A stretch of 64,000 bases of DNA, from contig CALWLL010000061.1 in assembly GCA_944381555.1 (NCBI GenBank), forward strand, positions 51,169-115,168, given 5' to 3'. The stretch's first letter is position 1; each line of letters starts with the position of its first letter. Origin of the DNA: an uncultured Agathobacter sp. (GTDB lineage: Bacteria > Bacillota > Clostridia > Lachnospirales > Lachnospiraceae). Both the position numbers and the translations under genes were made by a program. Shown here one piece after another: positions 1-6,896 of the stretch. The notes below the pieces were generated by a model. That model worked only from the letters and a program-made list of their open reading frames with translations, was not told where the DNA came from and did no database searches.

Positions 1-3
1 CAT
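1..3 (-). CDS. start codon of a gene running off the left edge, probably elongation factor 4 (LepA)
   Basis: The first three bases are an ATG read leftward, preceded at 7 nt by a GGAGG ribosome site (minus strand, about 11-15) and by a clear promoter at 62-91. Only the start codon is in the window. The identity is inferred from context: in many clostridia spoIIP is followed by lepA, and here spoIIP lies directly upstream in the same direction. Nothing of the protein can be read. Confidence 0.4.
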
Positions 4-61
4 TTGTATACCTCCAATTCATTCTTTCCGTGAATGATTTATTATTCAATATTTTCTTCTT

Positions 62-91
62 ATTATACAGGACAATTGTCCGCTTTGTCGA
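62..91 (-). promoter_or_regulatory. promoter of the left-edge gene with a palindromic operator-like core
   Basis: On the minus strand TCGACA (86-91) and TATAAT (62-67) are 18 nt apart. Between them lies the perfect 12-bp palindrome GGACAATTGTCC (70-81). A near copy, CGGACAATGTTCC, sits about 50 bp upstream over the spoIIP stop codon. The placement between -35 and -10 is typical of a repressor site, but no regulator is identified. Confidence 0.5.
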
Positions 92-118
92 GAACTTAAG
101 ATGATTTTGGCATATTGT

Positions 119-1363
119 TTAAGGAACATTGTCCGTCTTTAGCACTTTTGCCAATAAAAATGCCAGAGGTTCCATTGCATTCATCGCTTCCTGAAAGGAA
201 TTCGTCTGCGCGCCAACTTCAACAAGCATCGACTTCGGACGCAAATGCATATTATAGCGATAACCCTTCAGATAGATACGTCTTGTCAAATCCGGAAAAT
301 ATTCAGCGGCTGCAAGCTGCATCTGGAAGGAAAATGCCAGATTGTCTTCAATATAAGGATTTTTTAAATAGGTAAGTTCTCCCTTTGCAGTTGTTCTGCT
401 TAAACCATTGAAAAACATAATCTGGGCAGTTGGTTTTCCATTTACCTCCGTCACCAAATGCGTACTTTCCGAAACACCATCCCGGTGAAGGTCAATTACC
501 ACCTCGATGGTGGGATTTTCTGCAAGAATTTTTTCAATTGCAGGTCTTGCGGCAGAATAGGCTTTTGCATGATTCGCCACATCATATTCCCCCTTATGAT
601 GCAGCACTTCAATTCCATACTGCTCCGACAGCAGTTTTGCCAGATATTCCCCTACTGCAACAACAGAGGTAGACTCGTCTCCTGCTGCGGAATCCTTATA
701 GCCTTCCTGCGAGTGTGTATGATAAATAAGAATCTGAGGTCCCTCTACATCTTCAGCCAGTTTCATATCTTTTCCCAACAGCATATCTACATTCAGAAGG
801 TCGCTTCCTATTGTTGTGGAATTGTCTACCTGATAAAAATTCTGTCTCAGATAATCGAAATCCTTAAGTTTCTGCCGGTTGATAACCACCTGCTTTTCAA
901 GCCCTGCAAATATCCCCGTTTCTGTCGATGGTTCTTCCGTAGACGGCTCCTGCGTACCCTGCATTGTTTCAGAATCCGTATCCGCAGGAGTGTCCTCCTC
1001 TGTAAGAGAAGCCTGCTGGTCTTCTGAATCTTTTTCCGTAAGAGAATCTCCGCTGGTCCCGATATTTGTAATTTCTGACTCGCTTTCGGATTCCCGTTCC
1101 TCTCTTTCACTTTCAGAAACAAGCATTTTATCTTGTCCGACTCCCTCCAGCGCAGGCATAAACATCCGGCTGATATCCTGATACAAAAGCTGCCCGGCAG
1201 ATACATCATATAGCTTAACTGCCGGAAACATAAAACCGGTTATTCCTTGATAAATATTTGTCACTGCCACATCCTTTGCACTGTTCCACCTGACATCTCC
1301 CCATCGATAAGCACACAAGAGTATTGAAATGCATACTATAAAAATTAGAAGTTTTTTTTGCAA
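119..1363 (-). CDS. spoIIP: stage II sporulation protein P (SpoIIP)
   Basis: 414 residues. SpoIIP is a membrane-anchored peptidoglycan amidase/endopeptidase that works with SpoIID and SpoIIM in septal wall thinning and forespore engulfment. An N-terminal hydrophobic anchor (about residues 4-20) is followed by an acidic Ser/Glu/Thr-rich linker (about 85-150) and the conserved C-terminal catalytic domain with ILIYHTHSQEGY, VVIDLHRDG and MLVEVGAQTNSFQEA, which carry the predicted metal ligands. The start is a TTG with a GGTGG site 7 nt upstream; the nearby ATG is in another frame. A sigma-E-like promoter lies upstream. The long acidic linker is larger than in Bacillus. The presence of the gene indicates an endospore former. 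Confidence 0.93.
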   Translation of the reverse strand: MQKKLLIFIVCISILLCAYRWGDVRWNSAKDVAVTNIYQGITGFMFPAVKLYDVSAGQLLYQDISRMFMPALEGVGQDKMLVSESEREERESESESEITNIGTSGDSLTEKDSEDQQASLTEEDTPADTDSETMQGTQEPSTEEPSTETGIFAGLEKQVVINRQKLKDFDYLRQNFYQVDNSTTIGSDLLNVDMLLGKDMKLAEDVEGPQILIYHTHSQEGYKDSAAGDESTSVVAVGEYLAKLLSEQYGIEVLHHKGEYDVANHAKAYSAARPAIEKILAENPTIEVVIDLHRDGVSESTHLVTEVNGKPTAQIMFFNGLSRTTAKGELTYLKNPYIEDNLAFSFQMQLAAAEYFPDLTRRIYLKGYRYNMHLRPKSMLVEVGAQTNSFQEAMNAMEPLAFLLAKVLKTDNVP

Positions 1364-1383
1364 AACATCACCACCTTCTGATT

Positions 1384-1411
1384 AATATATGTTATACTCT
1401 GATGGCATATT
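1384..1411 (-). promoter_or_regulatory. possible sigma-E promoter of spoIIP
   Basis: On the minus strand AATATG (1406-1411) and CATATATT (1384-1391) are 14 nt apart. This resembles the mother-cell sigma-E pattern (ATA-type -35, CATA-type -10) known for spoIIP in Bacillus. No sigma-A-like pair is evident in the same place. Confidence 0.4.
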
Positions 1412-1439
1412 ACTTTTTCCATTTTTTTTAAAATACCTA

Positions 1440-1468
1440 TTGACAACGGAAAAGGATTGAAATATTAT
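1440..1468 (+). promoter_or_regulatory. rpsT promoter
   Basis: TTGACA (1440-1445) and TATTAT (1463-1468) with a 17-nt spacer. The leader to the rpsT start is then about 85-90 nt, longer than needed for translation, leaving room for autoregulation, though no specific structure is evident. Confidence 0.75.
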
Positions 1469-1561
1469 ATTCTAGTATGTTTGCGTTGAAACGTCCGTGT
1501 CAGTTTCAGTGCAATAATTTCTTAGAAAATGTGATGATAAAAATATCTGGAGGTGTACAAA

Positions 1562-1825
1562 TTGGCTAACATTAAATCTGCAAAGAAAAGAATCTTAGTT
1601 GCTGCTACAAGAACAGCAAGAAATAAATCTATCAGATCTGAAGTTAAGACAGCTATCAAGAAAGTAGAAGCTGCTGCAACCGCTAATGATAAAGCTGCTG
1701 CAACAGAAGCTTTAAAGAACGCTACTTCTGTTATCGAAGCTGCTGCTTCAAAAGGTGTTTACCACAAAAACAATGCTGCTAGAAAAGTTTCCCGTTTAGC
1801 AAAACTTGTTAACGGAATTGCTTAA
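1562..1825 (+). CDS. rpsT: 30S ribosomal protein S20
   Basis: 87 residues. It begins (M)ANIKSAKKRILVAATRTARN, the typical S20 N-terminus, and is rich in Ala and Lys throughout. S20 binds 16S rRNA early in 30S assembly. The start is the TTG at 1562 because GGAGG lies at 1549-1553 at the right distance; the upstream in-frame GTG at 1553 overlaps that site and is excluded. It is a single-gene unit between its own promoter and a terminator. Codon use is strongly biased (AAA, GCT), as expected for a ribosomal protein. Confidence 0.96.
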   Translation: MANIKSAKKRILVAATRTARNKSIRSEVKTAIKKVEAAATANDKAAATEALKNATSVIEAAASKGVYHKNNAARKVSRLAKLVNGIA

Positions 1826-1866
1826 TTGGCACGAACAAACAATTTTATCACCCTATAAAAATACAA

Positions 1867-1896
1867 CCCACCAGACCGTCATCTGGTGGGATTTTT
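1867..1896. terminator. rpsT terminator, probably bidirectional
   Basis: CCCACCAGA (1867-1875) pairs with TCTGGTGGG (1882-1890), followed by a T run on the plus strand. Leftward, the same stem is followed a few bases later by ATTTTTAT, so it may also end the DUF454 operon converging from the right. Confidence 0.88.
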
Positions 1897-1932
1897 ATAT
1901 CACGGGAAATACTGTGACCTATTAAGCGGTAT

Positions 1933-2322
1933 TTATTCTCCTTCTGTTTCCGGCTTTAATGTTTTCACAACAAAGACAAAATAAATAATATGAAATGCCC
2001 ATACACAGGCAAGAATAATCTGTCCCACCGGAACGCGGGACATCATAATAAAACCGACTGACATAAGCAGTGTAACGGTTGCCATAATGCGCATTTTAGC
2101 TGCCCATGTCATACCGCGCCCCTGCACATAACTCTCCAGATTTTTTTTATACAATCTAGTGCTGATAAACCAGTTATGCAGTTTTTCTGAGCTCTTTGCA
2201 AAACAAAACGCTGCCATGAGCAGAAATGGAAAGGCAGGAATCAGCGGGACAACTGCCCCGACTGCACCAAGTCCTGCCCCAATGCATCCTAGAACAAGAA
2301 ACAGTATTTTCTTAAGCTTCAT
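1933..2322 (-). CDS. DUF454 (YbaN-like) membrane protein
   Basis: 129 residues. The N-terminal hydrophobic segment with GAVVPLIPAFPFLLMAAFCFAKSS and LHNWFISTRLYKKNLESY is the hallmark of DUF454; two further membrane segments follow (about 75-115). Function in the family is unknown. It has its own AAGGAG site and begins 21 nt after the preceding ABC gene, so it is the last gene of the ABC transporter operon. Because that operon has an operator like the one at feoA, a link to iron or haem handling is possible; this is inference. Confidence 0.8.
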   Translation of the reverse strand: MKLKKILFLVLGCIGAGLGAVGAVVPLIPAFPFLLMAAFCFAKSSEKLHNWFISTRLYKKNLESYVQGRGMTWAAKMRIMATVTLLMSVGFIMMSRVPVGQIILACVWAFHIIYFVFVVKTLKPETEGE

Positions 2323-2343
2323 AATTTTTAATCTCCTTTTTGA

Positions 2344-4014
2344 CTAACTCATTCTTCCATTTTCAACTGAATAGACGCAGTCTGCAATCCGCATTGTTGA
2401 CTGGCGATGAGAAACCAGAACTACTGTTTTATCTTTTTTCTCTTCGCGAAGAGACTTTAAAATCACAGCCTCATTTAAACTATCCAGATTGCTGGTCGGT
2501 TCGTCTAACAGCATAAGCGGTGCATCATGCAAAAATGCTCTGGCAAGTCCGATACGCTGGCGCTCTCCGCCGGAAAGCGTATCTCCGAGTTCTCCAACCG
2601 GCGTATCATAGCCCTGCGGCAGACTCATGATAAAATCATGTATAGATGCCTTTTTACACGCAGTCTGAATTTCCTCCTCTGTAGCATCTAATTTTGCAAT
2701 GCGAAGGTTATTTCGAATGCTATCGTGAAATAAATGCGTTTCCTGTGTCACAAAGCTTTCCATATCACGCAGATTTCCCGTATTGATTTGTTCAATCTCC
2801 GTCTGTGAAATCCTTATGCTGCCCTGCTGTACCTTCCAGAATCGCATCAACAGCTTCAGCAATGTCGATTTTCCGCTTCCGCTTCTGCCCGCAATTCCAA
2901 TCACGGAGTCCTGTGGAATCTCCAAGGATATATCATCGAGGATTTTTTCTTCTCCATATGAAAAGCTTACATTCTTTACCAAAGCGCCGTTAAATGATAC
3001 TTCTTTATTACCATGTATTTCTTCCACCGCCGGAACTTCTTCAAGAATATCCAACACACGGTTGCCTGCTGCAAACGTATTCTGCAGCGTGCTTCCAAGG
3101 TTTGCCAGGGCTACCACCGGACCAAAGGAACTCATAAGCGCAATCGTCGGAATCATCACACCGATAAACCCGATTCGCCCGCTCTGATAGAGCATTGCCG
3201 CAGTAAACAGCATGGACAAATCAAAGAGCAGTATCATCATATTAGTAACCGCCTGATTTTTTCCGGCAGTACGCTTCATGCTTTCCTCATCTTCAGAGAG
3301 AGAATCTGTCCGCGCATTCATCTCTGTCAGTCTTTTTGCTCCCTGATTATACTGCAAAGTCTCAGACAACCCACGAAGACTGTCCAGTACAAAAGCAGAC
3401 AAATCACCGGATTTGGTACGGAAACGGATTCCGTCATCCCCGCTGAACCTCGAGGCCGCAAGCGGTATGATAACACCAACCGTAATGTATGCCGCCAAAG
3501 CAATCACTCCTAAAAGCGGATGAAAGTTTCCAATAAACACACACATTATCAAACTAAATAAGAACGCGATTGTAATCGGGGAAATGGTATGTGCATAAAA
3601 CACCTCAAGCAATTCAATATCCGAAGTAATTACCGAAATCAGATTTCCTTTTTCTTTTCCTTCCAGCTTCGCCGGACAAAGTCTGCGCAATGCCTGAAAC
3701 ACTTTATCCCGAATCAAAGCCAGTAACTTAAAGGCAATAAAATGGTTGCAGGCCTGCTCTGCATACCGGAGAATACCGCGCGCCAAAGCAAATACGCATA
3801 CACCCACAAACAAAAACGTTAACGAAAACGGCGTTTCTATGTGTAGGAGTTCTGCCACCGCATATCCGCCAAAGATAGTAATAAAAGCGGCACACAGATG
3901 ACCAATCAGCCCCATAAAAACTGCCAGAAACATAAATCCTGCAAGCGGTTTAACCAAACCGATCAGCCGCATCATAACCGTAAATCCGCTTCGTTTATGA
4001 TACTTATTGTTCAT
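2344..4014 (-). CDS. ABC exporter-type half-transporter, CydC-like
   Basis: 556 residues, an N-terminal six-helix transmembrane domain fused to a nucleotide-binding domain. Visible motifs: Walker A GRSGSGKST, signature LSGGERQR, Walker B LMLLDEPT and the switch SHRQS. Its start overlaps the stop of the next upstream half-transporter by 4 nt, so the two are translated as a pair and should form a heterodimer. The closest general resemblance is to the CydD/CydC thiol exporter pair, but no cydAB is nearby. Haem or porphyrin exporters and siderophore importers share this architecture, so the substrate is open. Confidence 0.85.
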   Translation of the reverse strand: MNNKYHKRSGFTVMMRLIGLVKPLAGFMFLAVFMGLIGHLCAAFITIFGGYAVAELLHIETPFSLTFLFVGVCVFALARGILRYAEQACNHFIAFKLLALIRDKVFQALRRLCPAKLEGKEKGNLISVITSDIELLEVFYAHTISPITIAFLFSLIMCVFIGNFHPLLGVIALAAYITVGVIIPLAASRFSGDDGIRFRTKSGDLSAFVLDSLRGLSETLQYNQGAKRLTEMNARTDSLSEDEESMKRTAGKNQAVTNMMILLFDLSMLFTAAMLYQSGRIGFIGVMIPTIALMSSFGPVVALANLGSTLQNTFAAGNRVLDILEEVPAVEEIHGNKEVSFNGALVKNVSFSYGEEKILDDISLEIPQDSVIGIAGRSGSGKSTLLKLLMRFWKVQQGSIRISQTEIEQINTGNLRDMESFVTQETHLFHDSIRNNLRIAKLDATEEEIQTACKKASIHDFIMSLPQGYDTPVGELGDTLSGGERQRIGLARAFLHDAPLMLLDEPTSNLDSLNEAVILKSLREEKKDKTVVLVSHRQSTMRIADCVYSVENGRMS

Positions 4015-5750
4015 GCCTGTTCTTTCTCCTTTCCGTAAGTTTCAAGACTCTGCTGTGCATTCCACAGCTTAGCATAACATCCATTTTGCTCTAACAACCG
4101 GCTGTGGCTTCCGCTCTCCGCCACATTTCCGTTATCCATAACATAGATATTGTCAGAATCCGTTACATTTGCCAGACGGTGGGATATGAGAATCACCGTT
4201 TTCGTCTTCGCGAGCGCCCGGATCTGGCGCATAATATCATTCTCACTTTCCACATCAATATTGGATGTAGCCTCATCGAAGATATACACCGGACTATCAT
4301 GCAATAAGGCTCTTACAAGAGCCAGACGCTGACACTGACCGCCGGAAAAATTTGATGCTTTTTCTGAAAGAAGTGTATCTAACCCATTTTCACTTCTTAG
4401 GAAGTCCGCCATATTTACGCGCTCCAACACCTCCCATAGCTGTTCGTCTGTCGCAGCCGGGCTGCCCATAAGCAGATTGTCGCGTATGGTTCCCTTAAAC
4501 AGATAGCTCTGGTGGCTGACATATGTAAAATTCTCCATCAGACTTGTTTCCGAAAGTTCCCTAAGTTCTTTTCCTCCTACCGTAACAGCACCGCCATACT
4601 CTTTATTCCGTCCCATAAGGATTGCAGAAATGGTTGATTTTCCGCAGCCGCTTTCTCCAACTATCGAGGTAAAACTTCCCCTCGGGAATGTCATATAGAT
4701 GCCATGAAGAATCTCTCTATCTTCTTCGTATGAAAAATGCACATTTTCACATTTTATCGTACAATCAGCCGGAACCATTTCTGTCTTTGTTTCACTTTCC
4801 GGCAAATCCAGCAAACGGAAAATCTTTTCGCTAGCTGCCATACCATTCATAGCGATATGAAAGAAGGAGCCAAGCAGGCGCATCGGAATAAAGAAATCTG
4901 CCGAAAGAAGAATAATAAGAAGACACCCCGCAAGAGATACGTTTCCCGCAGCATACTGCGTTGCTGCCAGAATCACACCGAGCGCAGCACCGCCGTAGGC
5001 AATCAAATCCATAATGGTAATAGAGTTTAGCTGCATGGTTAATACTTTCATGGTAATGCGGCGGAATTTTTCGGCCTCTTCGTTCATCTCTTTGTTTTTA
5101 AAATCATCCGCCTGATAGATTTTTAAAGTAGTAAGCCCCTGAAGATTTTCCAGAAAAGTATCTCCAAGTGCTGTGTACTGTCCCCAATATTTGGAAAGCA
5201 GCTTTTTCGCCCATGTCTGCACAGCCGCGATTGCAACCGGAATTAACGGCACGCAGAGCAGAAGGACAATTGCACACAGTACATTTACAAAACTCAAAAC
5301 CGCAAATAACGTAAGCGGCGCCAGCATGGCATAAAAGAACTGCGGCAGATATGCGCCGAAATAAGTTTCTAACTGGTCTACGCCTTCTACTGCCATCTGG
5401 ACAACTTCCGAGGTTTTTATCTTTTCACTGTAAGAGGTCCCAAGACGAAGCAGCTTCTTATAGATTTTCTCACGCAGAATCTTTTTTACAGCCTTAGAGG
5501 ATAAATAACCCATCCTGCTTGCCCCAACGGTACACATAAAGCGTATTATTACTGCCACTACCGCAGCAGCCGCTGTAAGAAGCAAATCAGCGCTGTCTGC
5601 CTTTCTTTCAAATAATCTTGCCAATAGCACGGAAATAGCTGCCATCATACCGATATTCGCTGCAAGTGACAGCCATTGCAGTATCACATTTCCTGCAATA
5701 TACTTTTTGCTTTCGCTGACTGTCTGAATCAGCCGTTTGTTAATCATCAT
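4011..5750 (-). CDS. ABC exporter-type half-transporter, CydD-like
   Basis: 579 residues with an N-terminal transmembrane domain (about 20-310) and a C-terminal ATPase: Walker A GESGCGKST, signature FSGGQCQR, Walker B VYIFDEATSNID, switch SHRLAN. First gene of the three-gene operon with the CydC-like partner and DUF454. The upstream region holds the perfect palindrome GTTAGT-ATAA-ACTAAC, close to the feoA operator, so iron-dependent repression is likely. Two tandem ATG codons open the frame; the first fits the GAGAGG site better. Confidence 0.85.
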   Translation of the reverse strand: MMINKRLIQTVSESKKYIAGNVILQWLSLAANIGMMAAISVLLARLFERKADSADLLLTAAAAVVAVIIRFMCTVGASRMGYLSSKAVKKILREKIYKKLLRLGTSYSEKIKTSEVVQMAVEGVDQLETYFGAYLPQFFYAMLAPLTLFAVLSFVNVLCAIVLLLCVPLIPVAIAAVQTWAKKLLSKYWGQYTALGDTFLENLQGLTTLKIYQADDFKNKEMNEEAEKFRRITMKVLTMQLNSITIMDLIAYGGAALGVILAATQYAAGNVSLAGCLLIILLSADFFIPMRLLGSFFHIAMNGMAASEKIFRLLDLPESETKTEMVPADCTIKCENVHFSYEEDREILHGIYMTFPRGSFTSIVGESGCGKSTISAILMGRNKEYGGAVTVGGKELRELSETSLMENFTYVSHQSYLFKGTIRDNLLMGSPAATDEQLWEVLERVNMADFLRSENGLDTLLSEKASNFSGGQCQRLALVRALLHDSPVYIFDEATSNIDVESENDIMRQIRALAKTKTVILISHRLANVTDSDNIYVMDNGNVAESGSHSRLLEQNGCYAKLWNAQQSLETYGKEKEQA

Positions 5751-5800
5751 GCACTGATACCTCTCTTATCTATACTAATAATTATTCACGCCTAATACTT

Positions 5801-5816
5801 GTTAGTATAAACTAAC
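5801..5816 (-). promoter_or_regulatory. TTAG-N6-CTAA operator of the ABC/DUF454 operon
   Basis: GTTAGTATAAACTAAC is a perfect inverted repeat (6-bp arms, 4-bp centre) 50 bp upstream of the first ABC gene. A -10-like TATACT lies inside it on the minus strand, so a bound protein would block the promoter. The core TTAGTATAAACTAA matches sites at 27.9, 30.4 and 30.7 kb. The pattern resembles DtxR/IdeR/MntR-type metal repressor sites. Confidence 0.65.
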
Positions 5817-5825
5817 TCATCTGTT

Positions 5826-5862
5826 TAAAATTAGCAACCTCTAACAATTATCAGTGGTTGCT
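5826..5862 (-). terminator. weak terminator after holA
   Basis: On the minus strand AGCAACC (5856-5862) and GGTTGCT (5833-5839) form a 7-bp stem with a 16-nt loop followed by AATTTT. It would separate the com/holA operon from the ABC operon. The T run is short, so efficiency is uncertain. Confidence 0.45.
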
Positions 5863-5908
5863 AACCTAAAACACAATATCATCTCATCCCGGATTTGTCA
5901 AATGGAAG

Positions 5909-6892
5909 TTATTCCCCTCTGCTATAGGCAGCAATGAATAACTCCACTGCCATCTGGTCATTCATCCGTCCGGTTTTGACTGCTTCTTCATATTCCACAC
6001 CATCTTGAAGCGCCTTCTTTATCTGTTCCAGTGAAAACGCCTTTGCCTGACCTTGGTATTTTCGTACCGCCCATTCCGGGCAGCCTGCCTTAGAAGCAAT
6101 GTCCTTATTGCCAAATCCCTGATTGCTCATCACCTTGACGGTCATAAGAATCTGAAACTGCCTCGTAATAAGAAACAGAATACGCATTGGCGCCTCGCGA
6201 AGCGCCAACAGGTCGTAATACAAATCCATTGCCTGCTTCTGCCTGTGAGCGGCAATCGCATCTACCATATCAAACACCTTGTTGCTGATTTGTTCTGTTG
6301 TAATGGCTTCTACATCCTCCGGCTCAATCACATCTTTATCCAGCGTGTAACAAATCAGTTTTTCAAGTTCTTTTTCAATATTCTCCATATCGGTTCCCGT
6401 CTTGGAGATAAATGTGCGGTATGCTGCCTGTGTAATATTCTTCCCCTCCCGGCCGATGCGGGCGCCAATCCACTTCATCAGGGTTTCTTCCGTCTGCGTA
6501 ACAAACTCCACAGCATTTCCCTGTTTCATAACTGCTTTAAACAGGCGGGAGCGTTTATCGACCTCCTCCTCTACAAATACAACATACGTTGTCTCCGGCA
6601 GCTCCTCCAGATATTCCGCCAATTCTTCCCCGCCTTTTTTAAAGAGCTTACTGTCCTCAATAAAAATCACACGTCTGTCCGCAAAGAACGGAAGTGTCTC
6701 GGATAAATCAATGATTTCTTTTACATTTACATCCTCGCCTTCAAATATGGAGAAATTCATCGTATCATCCGGCAAAGCTAAGGCTTTCTTTAATTTGTCG
6801 CGATACTGGCGAACAAGATACCTCTCTTCTCCATAGAGAAGATATACTTTCTTTAGTTGTCCGAATTTAATGTCATTATCAATTGTTTTCAT
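5909..6892 (-). CDS. holA: DNA polymerase III delta subunit
   Basis: 327 residues. Delta is the wrench of the clamp loader and opens the beta clamp. The N-terminal Walker-like fold begins KKVYLLYGEERYLV, with SETLPFFADRRVIFIED as the conserved beta-clamp-binding segment (about 65-80), and the C-terminal collar domain contains MRILFLITRQFQILM. It starts 4 nt after comEC, preserving the comEC-holA order known from Bacillus, where rpsT follows; here rpsT is also close by but a three-gene ABC operon lies in between. Confidence 0.93.
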   Translation of the reverse strand: MKTIDNDIKFGQLKKVYLLYGEERYLVRQYRDKLKKALALPDDTMNFSIFEGEDVNVKEIIDLSETLPFFADRRVIFIEDSKLFKKGGEELAEYLEELPETTYVVFVEEEVDKRSRLFKAVMKQGNAVEFVTQTEETLMKWIGARIGREGKNITQAAYRTFISKTGTDMENIEKELEKLICYTLDKDVIEPEDVEAITTEQISNKVFDMVDAIAAHRQKQAMDLYYDLLALREAPMRILFLITRQFQILMTVKVMSNQGFGNKDIASKAGCPEWAVRKYQGQAKAFSLEQIKKALQDGVEYEEAVKTGRMNDQMAVELFIAAYSRGE

Positions 6893-6896
6893 ACGC

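Noticed and set aside
458-1027. 189-codon frame opposite spoIIP
   Set aside because: Shadow of spoIIP on the other strand; Cys/Phe/Ile-rich composition and no ribosome site.
5751-5908. small RNA gene between holA and the ABC operon
   Set aside because: The hairpins there are explained by a terminator and the operator palindrome; no separate promoter seen.
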